This document shows positions 8,093 through 15,250 of a stretch of DNA of 24,578 nucleotides, piece after piece. Every line of letters starts with the position of its first letter. The stretch's first letter is position 1. The DNA is from JAAFKA01 sp043748455. GTDB taxonomy: Bacteria > Bacteroidota > Bacteroidia > Cytophagales > Thermoflexibacteraceae. A model generated the notes under the pieces. The model was not told where the DNA came from. It saw only the letters and a program-made list of their open reading frames with translations, and searched no databases. The stretch spans positions 1-24,578 of the forward strand of contig JAYTNF010000219.1 in assembly GCA_043748455.1 (NCBI GenBank), given 5' to 3'. The position numbers and the translations under genes were made by a program.

Positions 8093-10288
8093 ATGGCAAA
8101 AATTCGTTTTTCAGCTTTAGAGCAAGTAGAGAAAAGACAACCACTTGCAGTTGAACCTCCGTCAAAAAAAATCTCTGATTATTATGGCGTAAATGTATTT
8201 AGCAAATCGGCAATGCAAGCCTATTTAGCGGCAGATGTTTATAAAAAAATTAGCCATGCTATAGACAAAGGCGAAAAAATAGATGAGCAAACCGCCGACG
8301 CAGTGGCAGGTGCTATGAAAAATTGGGCAGTAGAACGTGGAGCAACACATTATACACATTGGTTTCAGCCTTTAACAGGTGCAACAGCCGAAAAACATGA
8401 TGCTTTTTTTGATTATGCAGGTGATGGCAGAGTGATAGAAAAATTTAAAGGCTCGGCATTGGTGCAACAAGAACCCGATGCTTCTTCGTTTCCAAATGGT
8501 GGCATCAGAAATACTTTTGAGGCAAGAGGTTATACGGCTTGGGATCCAACTTCTCCCGCATTTTTAATAGAAACAGGCAATGGCAAAACTTTATGTATTC
8601 CAACCGTTTTTATTGCTTATACAGGCGAGGCATTAGATTATAAAACACCATTACTAAAAGCATTAGATAGAGTTGATAAGGCTGCCACTGCGGTTTGCCA
8701 ACTTTTTGATAGAGAAATAACCAGCGTAAAAGCAAGTTTGGGCATTGAACAAGAGTTTTTCTTAATAGATAAGGCTTGGTATCACGCAAGACCAGATTTG
8801 GTGATGGCAGAACGTAGTCTTTTTGGACATTCTCCCGCAAAAGGTCAGCAATTAGAAGACCATTATTTTGGCTCTATTCCGCCTCGTGTGCAATGTTATA
8901 TGCAAGATTTTGAAATTGAAGCCCTAAAATTGGGAATTCCTGTGCATACACGACATAATGAGGTGGCACCTGGGCAATTTGAATGTGCACCAATTTACGA
9001 AGATGCTAATTTAGCTATTGACCATAACCAATTATTGATGGATATTATGGAAAAAGTGGCTGATAAGCACAACTTTAAAGTATTGTTCCATGAAAAACCT
9101 TTTGCAGGCGTAAATGGTAGTGGCAAACATAATAATTGGTCATTAATTACGAATACAGGTAAAAACTTACTTGCACCAACTTCGAAGGCAAAAGAAAATT
9201 TATTGTTTCTAAGTTTCTTAATCAATACAGTAAAAGCTGTTCATGATAACGCAGATTTATTGCGTGCAAGTATTGCATCAGCAGCAAATGATTTTCGTTT
9301 GGGTGCAAACGAAGCACCGCCTGCAATTATGTCTATATTTTTGGGACAACAATTGAATAAAATACTTGATGATTTAGAAAATAATGCTACTATTGCAATA
9401 GACAAAGGCGACAATATGTATATCAAATTAGGAATTGACAAAATTCCACCAATTTTGATGGATAACACAGACCGTAACCGTACTTCTCCATTTGCATTTA
9501 CAGGTAACAAATTTGAGTTTCGTGCAGTTGGTTCTTCGGCAAATTCTGCTTCGGCAAACATTGTTTTGAATACGATTGTTGCAGACCAATTACGCCAATT
9601 TCATGCAGAAGTAGAAAAACGTAATATTGGCAAAGACAAAGATTCTAAAAAAGAGGTAATTATTGTTGAAATCTTACGTGAGTATATTACTGCCTCTAAA
9701 CTTATTCGTTTTGAAGGAAATGGTTATAGTGAGGAATGGAAACAAGAGGCTGCAAAACGTGGATTATCTAATTTTTCAACAACACCAAAGGCTTTAGAGG
9801 CTTATTTGTCTGAAAAATCTAAGAGAGTTTTTATAGAAAATAATATTTTTAGCTTAGTAGAATTAGAAGCAAGGCATGATATTATGTTGCATGGCTATAC
9901 CTTAAAAGTGCAAATTGAATCACGAAGTATGGAAAGCATTGTCTTAAACCAAATTATTCCACCAACTTTAACGTACTTGCAAAAATTGATTGAGAGTGCA
10001 AAAGGCTTGAAAGAGTTGGGATTAGATGGTGAAGCAGAAACCATTATTGAAATGATTAAGTCCATTTCAAAACATATCAAACACATTAAAGACAATACGC
10101 ATGCGATGGTTGAAGCCCGTAAAGAAGCAAATGCTCTTGATGATACACACAGCACTGCAGTTGCTTATTGCGATAAAGTAAAACCATATTTTGAAACCAT
10201 ACGTTATCACGTTGATAAATTGGAAAGAGTAGTAGATGACGAATTATGGGCATTGCCAAAATATAGTGAAATGTTGTTTTTAAAATAA
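8093..10288 (+). CDS. glnN: Glutamine synthetase type III (GlnN)
   Basis: This 731-residue protein is the long class III glutamine synthetase typical of Bacteroidota and some cyanobacteria; class I and II enzymes are about 350-470 residues. It forms glutamine from glutamate, ammonia and ATP in the cytoplasm, the main ammonium-assimilation step. Class III-specific features include the N-terminal extension (SDYYGVNVFS, HYTHWFQPLTGATAEKHDAF), then GIEQEFFLID, HNEVAPGQFE (H288 onward), the ATP-binding loop GSGKHNNWS (G344, K345, H346), DNTDRNRTSPFAFTGNKFEF with FRAVGSSAN, and the C-terminal class III region rich in helices (about 560-731). The ATG follows a candidate -7 box by 39 nt, and a 17-bp-stem terminator follows the stop by 19 bp, so it is probably monocistronic. 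No PII or GlnR-type gene is adjacent. All key motifs are intact. Confidence 0.98.
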   Translation: MAKIRFSALEQVEKRQPLAVEPPSKKISDYYGVNVFSKSAMQAYLAADVYKKISHAIDKGEKIDEQTADAVAGAMKNWAVERGATHYTHWFQPLTGATAEKHDAFFDYAGDGRVIEKFKGSALVQQEPDASSFPNGGIRNTFEARGYTAWDPTSPAFLIETGNGKTLCIPTVFIAYTGEALDYKTPLLKALDRVDKAATAVCQLFDREITSVKASLGIEQEFFLIDKAWYHARPDLVMAERSLFGHSPAKGQQLEDHYFGSIPPRVQCYMQDFEIEALKLGIPVHTRHNEVAPGQFECAPIYEDANLAIDHNQLLMDIMEKVADKHNFKVLFHEKPFAGVNGSGKHNNWSLITNTGKNLLAPTSKAKENLLFLSFLINTVKAVHDNADLLRASIASAANDFRLGANEAPPAIMSIFLGQQLNKILDDLENNATIAIDKGDNMYIKLGIDKIPPILMDNTDRNRTSPFAFTGNKFEFRAVGSSANSASANIVLNTIVADQLRQFHAEVEKRNIGKDKDSKKEVIIVEILREYITASKLIRFEGNGYSEEWKQEAAKRGLSNFSTTPKALEAYLSEKSKRVFIENNIFSLVELEARHDIMLHGYTLKVQIESRSMESIVLNQIIPPTLTYLQKLIESAKGLKELGLDGEAETIIEMIKSISKHIKHIKDNTHAMVEARKEANALDDTHSTAVAYCDKVKPYFETIRYHVDKLERVVDDELWALPKYSEMLFLK

Positions 10289-10307
10289 AATTTCTAATTT
10301 TAGTATT

Positions 10308-10350
10308 AAAAAAGGTTGCAAATAGAAATATTTGCAACCTTTTTTATATT
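10308..10350 (+). terminator. Strong bidirectional terminator after glnN
   Basis: A perfect 17-bp stem (10308-10324 with 10329-10345) closes a GAAA tetraloop. The core is GGTTGCAAATA/TATTTGCAACC, bounded by six A on the left and six T on the right, so it can terminate glnN on the plus strand and the convergent gene on the minus strand. Confidence 0.95.
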
Positions 10351-10375
10351 ATGTTAAATTTTTAAACCCTAACTT

Positions 10376-10391
10376 AGCTCAGAATGACAAA
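10376..10391. repeat. Half copy of the GTCATTCTGAGC repeat
   Basis: AGCTCAGAATGACAAA matches the outer right arm of the full palindromes. No left arm lies within 100 bp, so it is a solo remnant or a half-site. It sits between convergent genes. Confidence 0.7.
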
Positions 10392-10419
10392 AAACTTATG
10401 CGGAAAACCTATTTTTTGC

Positions 10420-11052
10420 CTATCTAATTATAGTAAAACCTTTTCTAAAAGCCTCTGCTTGTCGTTTTTTAATCAATTTTATTTTTAATTCCTGCTCCTC
10501 AATCCAATGCAATTCGCTATAATCTCCTTCGGGGTGAACTTCGTAATAATACCGATAGTTTTCGCCCAAAGTTTCAAAAACTTCTTTAAATTTATCTTCT
10601 AAAATTATAAAATTTGTTGTAATATTGACTTTAAGCTCCTCAATTTCTGATGGTTCTTCCAAAATAATAGCCTCAACATGGGCAAGTTGCTTTGCTTCTA
10701 CTGATGTTAATTCATTTGGTTTGTGGTCTGGTGCTAATTTGGGTAAAGGTGAATCTTTAAAAACCTCATCTGCTTTTTTTCTTAGCTGAGTACCAATAAT
10801 AGATTCTTCTTCTGCAATGGCTTCAATATATAGCAACTGCTTCATGGCTTCTACATCTGCCTTATCCTTCTTAGAAAGTTTAGTCCATTTCTTAGATAAA
10901 TATTTCCCCCATAATGTACGATTGTTTGGGTCTTTTTTCAGTTTTTCCCACATTGCAGGTTTCCCATAAGGGTCACTTTTTTGGGCATTGCTTTGTAAAG
11001 CAATAAAAAAGAGGAATAAAAAGGTTAAAATAATTTGTAATGCAGGTTTCAT
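10420..11052 (-). CDS. Secreted hypothetical protein, helical and charged
   Basis: I choose the ATG at 11052 because it gives a clean signal peptide, MKPALQIILTFLFLFFIALQ then SNAQ, with cleavage after about residue 24 and a mature protein of about 186 residues. The longer frame opens with a TTG at 11091 and would put a polar stretch before the signal peptide. The mature region is rich in Lys, Glu and Asp: DPYGKPAMWEKLKKDPNNRT, SKKWTKLSKKDKADVEAMKQ, EAIAEEESIIGTQLRKKADE. It is predicted to be mainly alpha-helical and ends with a Glu/Lys-rich tail (LHWIEEQELKIKLIKKRQAE). I do not recognise a family; a periplasmic location is inferred from the signal peptide only. It is convergent with glnN and shares its bidirectional terminator. 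Confidence 0.75.
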   Translation of the reverse strand: MKPALQIILTFLFLFFIALQSNAQKSDPYGKPAMWEKLKKDPNNRTLWGKYLSKKWTKLSKKDKADVEAMKQLLYIEAIAEEESIIGTQLRKKADEVFKDSPLPKLAPDHKPNELTSVEAKQLAHVEAIILEEPSEIEELKVNITTNFIILEDKFKEVFETLGENYRYYYEVHPEGDYSELHWIEEQELKIKLIKKRQAEAFRKGFTIIR

Positions 11053-11224
11053 AGTCTTAAATTTATACTTAAATTTATGGAAATTAGACAAATTTTATAC
11101 CAATAGAAATTTATTAAAATATACTATGATGATAATTCCATTTTAATAGCTATTGATTATTAAACTTACGAATAAGTTTTTAAAAAAGTCTATTCATGTA
11201 TGAAAAAAAGTAAAATAATAGAAA

Positions 11225-11911
11225 ATGCCACTTATTGAACTCAAAAATATTGATTCTGATTGTGTTATGGCTGTTTGGCATATTCAAGAATCTGTTGCCG
11301 AACTGTCTGAAATGTTGCCAAAATATCTAAACAAGATAGATTTGGAATTACTAAACCTCGAAAAACAACAGCAAGAATGGCTAAGTTCTCGAATTTTAGT
11401 ATATCATGTTTGTGATTTTATAGATAAATTTTCTGCAAAATTTCAAAAAGATTTGCAGAAAGATAGTTTTGGAAAACCATTTTTAGTTATTGAAAATCAA
11501 ATTATTCACGTTTCTATTTCTCATTCTTTCCCCTACTCGGCAGTTGTTTTACATAGAAATAAGGCTATTGGCATTGATATAGAGCAAGTAAATCCTAAAT
11601 TAGAAAAAATTGCTAAACGTATGTTTCATGCAGATGAATTGCAATGGGCAACGACTTTGCAAGATTTGGCATTGCTTTGGTGTGCAAAAGAAGCTATGTA
11701 TAAATGGTATGGAAAACGTGGTATTGATTTTCGTAAGCATTTGAGTATATTGCAATATGAAAGAATTAATGTTGAGAAATTATCTGTTGAGAAATTTTAT
11801 GTTGGCAAATTTTATATTGGAAAATTATCGTATCCTGAAACAGAAACACATGAATTGTTAAAGTTATTTACACAGCAAATAACTGATTATCAAATAGTTG
11901 TGTGTTATTAG
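11225..11911 (+). CDS. 4'-phosphopantetheinyl transferase superfamily protein
   Basis: This 228-residue protein transfers the phosphopantetheine arm from CoA to a Ser of an acyl or peptidyl carrier protein. Sfp-type signatures are present: HVSISHSFPYSAVVLHRNKA (about 97-116), the Mg2+/CoA-binding motif AIGIDIEQVNPKLEK with D118 and E120, RMFHADELQW, and WCAKEAMYKWYGKRGIDFRKHL with K155/E156. Length fits the two-lobed Sfp/HetI-like type rather than the about 120-residue AcpS. The C-terminus is unusual: residues 183-202 (VEKLSVEKFYVGKFYIGKLS) are four copies of a 5-residue unit encoded by a 15-bp tandem repeat (11771-11830). No carrier-protein, PKS or NRPS gene is adjacent, so it may serve fatty-acid ACP or a distant pathway. 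Confidence 0.9.
   Translation: MPLIELKNIDSDCVMAVWHIQESVAELSEMLPKYLNKIDLELLNLEKQQQEWLSSRILVYHVCDFIDKFSAKFQKDLQKDSFGKPFLVIENQIIHVSISHSFPYSAVVLHRNKAIGIDIEQVNPKLEKIAKRMFHADELQWATTLQDLALLWCAKEAMYKWYGKRGIDFRKHLSILQYERINVEKLSVEKFYVGKFYIGKLSYPETETHELLKLFTQQITDYQIVVCY
11771..11830 (+). repeat. 15-bp tandem repeat, four in-frame copies
   Basis: Four consecutive 15-bp units (11771, 11786, 11801, 11816) of the form [G/A]TTG-[A/G][G/C/A]-AAATT-[A/T]-T-[C/A]-[T/G] encode VEKLS, VEKFY, VGKFY and IGKLS. The units differ by one to five bases, so the array has diverged, and all copies keep the frame. It lies near the C-terminal end of the phosphopantetheinyl transferase gene. Confidence 0.85.
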
Positions 11912-11981
11912 CAATAATATATTCACGCCTTTATTTATCAAATACTTATACAAAGTCAAATTTAACTTTTATTGTGTCTTA

Positions 11982-12596
11982 TTACTTATTTGCAAGAGAA
12001 ACATCTAAAATCCATTGTAAAACTGCCAAAACTTCATGAGGCTTTGAAAAAGTAAGTGGAATATGATTTGGGTCTATATAAAGGTTTTTATGCTCCAATT
12101 TGAGAAAACACCAAGAAAAAGCAGTTGTAACACACCCGTAAATTATATTTTTGGCATTACCTTCTTGTTCATTATACAATTTTGCGGCATACATTTCGGC
12201 ACAACATTGGGCTATTCCTTTTTCTACATTATCATTCTTTGCTTCTACTAAACAAAAAATAGGTGCTGTCATTTCACCTCTATTAGTATCAGAGGAGAAA
12301 ATAAAATCACAATATCCTACTAATCCTTGCTTACTGTCTATATTAAATTCGTAACCAGAAAAAGTACTAAATTTATCTATATTATTGCGTTTCAATTCTT
12401 TGATAATAGGCACTATGATATATTCTGATTTTGCTTTTTCTGTACCTAAAAATTCCGTTTTAGCTTCTTCTAATGCTTCCAAAAGAGTATTGCTAATATT
12501 TTTAGTTATTAATTCTTTAGGGAGCCACTCAGCTTTGTAATCTATAATTCCTAAACTTCGTAATTGTTCTAATTTCTTAAATTTGCTATAAGACAT
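11982..12596 (-). CDS. PD-(D/E)XK nuclease-like protein, function unknown
   Basis: This 204-residue protein has the order of a PD-(D/E)XK phosphodiesterase core. An N-terminal helical part precedes E58 in SEYIIVPIIKEL (the helix-borne Glu of HsdR-like cores), then GYEFNIDSKQGLVGYCDFIF with D97, and APIFCLVEAKNDN with E118-x-K120. A helix GIAQCCAEMYAAKLYNEQEG follows, then a strand pair (NIIYGCVTTAFSWCFLKLE). Catalytic residues D97, E118 and K120 all look intact. Proteins of this shape are common as orphan genes in Bacteroidota and cyanobacteria; some relate to restriction endonuclease R subunits, but no methylase, specificity subunit or helicase is adjacent. Activity on DNA is inferred only. 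A TATCTTTG -7 box lies 22 nt upstream of the ATG. Confidence 0.75.
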   Translation of the reverse strand: MSYSKFKKLEQLRSLGIIDYKAEWLPKELITKNISNTLLEALEEAKTEFLGTEKAKSEYIIVPIIKELKRNNIDKFSTFSGYEFNIDSKQGLVGYCDFIFSSDTNRGEMTAPIFCLVEAKNDNVEKGIAQCCAEMYAAKLYNEQEGNAKNIIYGCVTTAFSWCFLKLEHKNLYIDPNHIPLTFSKPHEVLAVLQWILDVSLANK

Positions 12597-12617
12597 AGTT
12601 TTATTGTTTCGTTTTCA

Positions 12618-12625
12618 CAAAGATA
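12618..12625 (-). promoter_or_regulatory. -7 box TATCTTTG upstream of the nuclease-like gene
   Basis: CAAAGATA on the plus strand is TATCTTTG on the minus strand, an exact TAnnTTTG match, 22 nt before the start codon at 12596. No TTG lies 17-23 bp further upstream. It would give a short leader of roughly 15 nt. Confidence 0.5.
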
Positions 12626-12776
12626 AGAAAATTGGGTTGTGGTTTAAAATGTATGATAGAAAATCTTTGTTATTTTATGCCTAAATAGTGTTCTATAAAA
12701 ATATTTTAACAACTGATGAAAATTAACTGTATATAGTAGGTACGATAAAATGATTTACAAAAAATAATAATTTTTA

Positions 12777-12807
12777 CAAAAATAGCTTATAACCTATTGA
12801 TTATCAA
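12777..12807 (-). promoter_or_regulatory. Possible distal promoter TTG-N20-TATTTTTG (minus strand)
   Basis: On the minus strand TTG (12807-12805), 20 bases and TATTTTTG (12784-12777) match the phylum's TTG-N17-23-TAnnTTTG pattern. It would give an about 175-nt leader to the nuclease-like gene. In AT-rich DNA chance matches are expected. Confidence 0.3.
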
Positions 12808-12854
12808 TTAATTATAGCTATCATACAATTTGAACCACAACCGAAAATTGCAAT

Positions 12855-12906
12855 AAAATGCTACCTTTTGGAAACGGGAAATAAGTTTCCGAAAAGGTAG
12901 CATTTT
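12855..12906 (-). terminator. Terminator of mdh
   Basis: A 15-bp outer stem (12855-12869 with 12892-12906; core ATGCTACCTTTT) plus a 6-bp inner stem (GGAAAC 12870-12875 with GTTTCC 12885-12890), one bulged G and a 9-nt loop lie 32 bp past the mdh stop. On the minus strand it ends in TTTTATTG; T-runs on both sides would let it work in both directions. Confidence 0.9.
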
Positions 12907-12938
12907 TATAAGAATATGTTTAGCAATTATGTTTGCAA

Positions 12939-13871
12939 CTATTTTTTCAAACCGTCAAAAACATTCATCACATCTTTTACGTGTTTGCGAGAAGTTTGCA
13001 ATAAAGCCATTTCGCTATCATTTAATTGCAATTCTATCACTCTTTCAACACCGTTTTTACCTAAAATTACAGGAACACCTAAATAACAGTCGTTAATACC
13101 ATATTCGCCGTCAAGTTTCATACACACAGGCAATACTCTTTTTTGGTCTTTTGCAATAGCTTCAACCATTTGTGCTGCCGCCGAACCTGGTGCATACCAA
13201 GCCGAAGTTCCCATGAGTTTTACCAATTCACCACCGCCATTAATTGTACGTTTTACGATTTCGTCTAATTTTGCAGCATCAATTAATTCTGTTACAGGAA
13301 TACCACCAACAGTTGTATAACGAGGTAAAGGCACCATGGTGTCGCCATGTCCACCAAGAATCATTGCTTGAATGTCTTTTGGAGATACATTTAGAGCTTC
13401 TGCCAAAAATGCACGATAACGTGCTGTATCCAAAATTCCTGCCATGCCAATTAATTTTGTTCTTGGGAATTTTGAAACCACATGTGCTGCATATGTCATT
13501 ACATCAAGAGGATTAGAAACAATGATAATGATTGCATTTGGAGAATGTGCAACAATATTTTCTGTAACAGAAGTTACAATTTGTGCATTTGTTGCAATTA
13601 AATCATCTCTTGTCATACCTGGTTTACGTGGCAAACCAGAAGTAATGACAACAATATCAGAATTTGCTGTTTTTGTATAATCATTTGTAGAACCTACAGT
13701 TCTTGCGTCATACAAGTCAATAGGAGCTTTTTGCCAAATATCAAGGGCTTTGCCTTCTGCAAATCCTTCACGAATATCGACCAAAACAATTTCGTTTGCA
13801 ATTTCTTTGTAAGCTAATACATCGGCACAAGTTGCACCTACGTTGCCAGCACCTACTACGGTTACTTTCAT
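12939..13871 (-). CDS. mdh: Malate dehydrogenase (LDH-like, NAD-dependent)
   Basis: This 310-residue enzyme interconverts malate and oxaloacetate with NAD in the TCA cycle. The Rossmann motif VVGAGNVGATCA (G7-x-G9-x-x-G12) is followed by the acidic end of the second strand, VLVDI with D32, which marks NAD rather than NADP use. The mobile-loop motif GLPRKPGMTRDDL carries R82 and R88, the malate-type signature; lactate dehydrogenases have Gln at the first of these. ILDTARYRAFLAE and the catalytic LGGHGDTMVPL (H175) follow. Length fits the LDH-like MDH group (about 310 residues) common in Bacteroidota. ATG directly precedes the first strand. A strong hairpin terminator follows the stop, and the upstream gene is divergent, so it is monocistronic. 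Confidence 0.98.
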   Translation of the reverse strand: MKVTVVGAGNVGATCADVLAYKEIANEIVLVDIREGFAEGKALDIWQKAPIDLYDARTVGSTNDYTKTANSDIVVITSGLPRKPGMTRDDLIATNAQIVTSVTENIVAHSPNAIIIIVSNPLDVMTYAAHVVSKFPRTKLIGMAGILDTARYRAFLAEALNVSPKDIQAMILGGHGDTMVPLPRYTTVGGIPVTELIDAAKLDEIVKRTINGGGELVKLMGTSAWYAPGSAAAQMVEAIAKDQKRVLPVCMKLDGEYGINDCYLGVPVILGKNGVERVIELQLNDSEMALLQTSRKHVKDVMNVFDGLKK

Positions 13872-14201
13872 GATTTTATAGTAATTTTATAATGTTTTTG
13901 TGAATAACTTTTTATGCCGCTAATATACAAACAAAAACATAATTACAAATCCAAAGAAGTTATAATTTCGTGATAATTTTCAAATGTAGCCTTTGCAAAA
14001 AATTAAAGCTATGATTTAATTGCTATGACTTGGTTTTTATTTAAGTGTTAATAAATATCTTATAGATGTCATCTTGCGAAATGTCGCACCACTCAAAAAA
14101 ATGACATCTATAAGATATTTATTAATACTATTTTCAGTATTTTGCTGAATTTTATGTAAATTGCATGATTTAATAATTAATAATTAAAAATTATTCCCAT
14201 T
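13872..14201. other. Divergent spacer between mdh and lpxH
   Basis: This 330-bp spacer between two divergent genes holds one striking element, the 25-bp perfect inverted repeat at 14048-14125. The remainder is AT-rich with no ORF. A minus-strand TACATTTG (13988-13981) lies 110 nt before mdh but lacks a -33 box at the right distance. No clear promoter for lpxH was found. Confidence 0.6.
14048..14125. repeat. 25-bp perfect inverted repeat with a hairpin in its loop
   Basis: The arms at 14048-14072 and 14101-14125 are exact reverse complements (core ATATCTTATAGATGTCAT). The 28-nt loop itself contains TGCGA-AATG-TCGCA (14075-14088). The whole can form a cruciform or an RNA with a 25-bp stem. The arms differ from the GTCATTCTGAGC family. 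There is no T-tract, and it lies upstream of both flanking genes. Confidence 0.9.
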
Positions 14202-14981
14202 TTGGCAACTCAAAAAATATATTTTGCTTCTGATTTCCATTTAGGCTATCCTGATGGTGAAATTAGCAGATTACGAGAACTAAAAATCATACGTTGGTTA
14301 GATATGGTTGCAACAGATGCGACACATATTTATTTGGTTGGGGATATTTTTGACTTCTGGTTTGAGTATCAGCATGTGATTCCAAAAGGTTTTATTCGTT
14401 TTCAATCAAAATTAGTTGAACTTACAGACAAGGGTATAGCAATTTCTATTTTTACGGGTAATCATGATTTGTGGATGATGGATTATTTTACGAAGGAATT
14501 TAATATTGCAGTTTATCATAACCCAATTTCTATTACAGTCAATAGTACAATTAATTATATAAATACTAGTAAAAAATTTCATATAGGTCATGGTGATGGA
14601 TTAGGTGCAGGAGATTACCATTACAAATTTTTAAAAAAAATATTTACGAATAAATATTGTCAATGGGCATTTCGTACATTGTTGCCTTCGTCTTTGGGTA
14701 TGGGTTTTGGGTTTTTGTGGTCTAATTATCGCAAAAAGAAAAATGCACACAAAGTAGAAATTTTTTTAAATGAAAATGAATGGATTTGGGGATATTGCAA
14801 AGAAATAGAAGCACAAGAACATCATGATTTCTATATTTTTGGACACCGACATTTGCCTTTAGATTTGCCCGTTGGTGAACAAAGCCGTTATATCAATTTG
14901 GGAGAATGGCTAAATTATGATACATACGCAGTATTTGATGGCGAAAAATTAGAGTTGCTAAAATTTGAGGGACAAATGTAG
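14202..14981 (+). CDS. lpxH: UDP-2,3-diacylglucosamine diphosphatase (LpxH family)
   Basis: This 259-residue calcineurin-like metallophosphoesterase hydrolyses UDP-2,3-diacylglucosamine to lipid X and UMP in lipid A synthesis, at the cytoplasmic face of the inner membrane. Metal-binding motifs occur in order: FASDFHLG (D11, H13), LVGDIFDFWFEY (D48), FTGNHDLWM, HIGHGDGLGAGDYHYKFLKK and IFGHRHLPL. HGDGLGAGD and the helical insert after it are typical of the LpxH-like branch in Bacteroidota. The start is TTG at 14202: an in-frame stop lies at 14181, the first ATG is already past the catalytic D-x-H, and the first strand begins at residue 5, so a non-ATG start is forced. It is divergent from mdh. 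Confidence 0.88.
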   Translation: MATQKIYFASDFHLGYPDGEISRLRELKIIRWLDMVATDATHIYLVGDIFDFWFEYQHVIPKGFIRFQSKLVELTDKGIAISIFTGNHDLWMMDYFTKEFNIAVYHNPISITVNSTINYINTSKKFHIGHGDGLGAGDYHYKFLKKIFTNKYCQWAFRTLLPSSLGMGFGFLWSNYRKKKNAHKVEIFLNENEWIWGYCKEIEAQEHHDFYIFGHRHLPLDLPVGEQSRYINLGEWLNYDTYAVFDGEKLELLKFEGQM

Positions 14982-15034
14982 TGTTGCGGGTTAAAGTGTC
15001 ATGCTATTGAGAGAGTTTCTGTTAGGAAGGTTAT

Positions 15035-15075
15035 AAAAAGCTAAAGACTTCTATCTTATGAAGATAAAAGTCTTT
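15035..15075 (-). terminator. Rho-independent terminator of the candidate small RNA
   Basis: AAAGACTT (15043-15050) pairs with AAGTCTTT (15068-15075) and TATCTT (15052-15057) with AAGATA (15061-15066), with one A-C-type mismatch between and a 3-nt loop. On the minus strand the stem is followed by AGC and five T (15039-15035). On the plus strand no T-tract follows, so it works leftward. Confidence 0.75.
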
Positions 15076-15143
15076 GGTCAAACCATAGAGTGTTAGCTAA
15101 ACAGTCTCTACAGTGTATTACTCTCCCTTTCACTATGAATACT
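15035..15143 (-). ncRNA. Candidate small structured RNA, about 105 nt
   Basis: Read on the minus strand, a full promoter (TTTG-N17-TACCTTTG, 15176-15148) is followed by about 105 nt and a hairpin with a U-tract. Three stems can form in succession. The first pairs CAGTATT (15143-15137) with AATACACTG (15119-15111) around a 2-nt bulge. The second pairs TAGAG...TGTT with AACA...CTCTA (15110-15086) around a TAGCT loop and a few unpaired bases. The third is the terminator (15075-15043). The region is G+C-richer than surrounding spacers and has no ORF. Size, lone position and self-termination are compatible with a regulatory RNA such as the 6S-like RNAs reported in Bacteroidota, but I cannot confirm any family, and the ends are estimates. 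Confidence 0.55.
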
Positions 15144-15147
15144 GAAA

Positions 15148-15176
15148 CAAAGGTAAAGGTTTATTTTATATTCAAA
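15148..15176 (-). promoter_or_regulatory. Bacteroidota promoter TTTG-N17-TACCTTTG (minus strand)
   Basis: CAAAGGTA (15148-15155) and CAAA (15173-15176) on the plus strand read on the minus strand as TTTG, 17 bp, TACCTTTG. This fits the TTG-N17-23-TAnnTTTG consensus in both boxes and spacing. It is the best promoter match found among the intergenic regions, and it fires away from the NUDIX gene into the candidate small RNA. Confidence 0.65.
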
Positions 15177-15186
15177 CTACTAATTC

Positions 15187-15236
15187 GATAAAATGACTAA
15201 AATATCAGATAAAATATACTTTTTTTCCGATAAAAT
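15187..15236. repeat. GATAAAAT box, three copies at exactly 21-bp spacing
   Basis: GATAAAAT occurs at 15187, 15208 and 15229. The bases between the boxes are not conserved, so only the box and its spacing repeat. Twenty-one base pairs is two helical turns, placing the boxes on one face of the DNA, between the small-RNA promoter and the NUDIX gene. Confidence 0.8.
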
Positions 15237-15250
15237 TAATTGACTATTAC

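Larger units (their letters stand above)
12597..12938. other. 342-bp spacer between the nuclease-like gene and mdh
   Basis: Besides two minus-strand promoter candidates (12618-12625 and 12777-12807) and the mdh terminator (12855-12906), the spacer holds only AT-rich sequence. It includes an imperfect palindrome around 12783-12821 (ATAGCT ... TTGATTATCAA ... AGCTAT). No ORF or RNA gene is seen. Confidence 0.6.

Noticed and set aside
11053..11091. Longer N-terminus of the secreted hypothetical protein starting at TTG 11091
   Set aside because: It would place 13 polar residues before a clean signal peptide that starts with ATG at 11052.
14995..15134. Long rod-like RNA on the plus strand (stems at 14995/15131, 15011/15120, 15019/15100, 15041/15068)
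   Set aside because: The stems nest, but there is no plus-strand promoter or U-tract, while the minus strand has both. Most of the pairing is the mirror of the minus-strand RNA.
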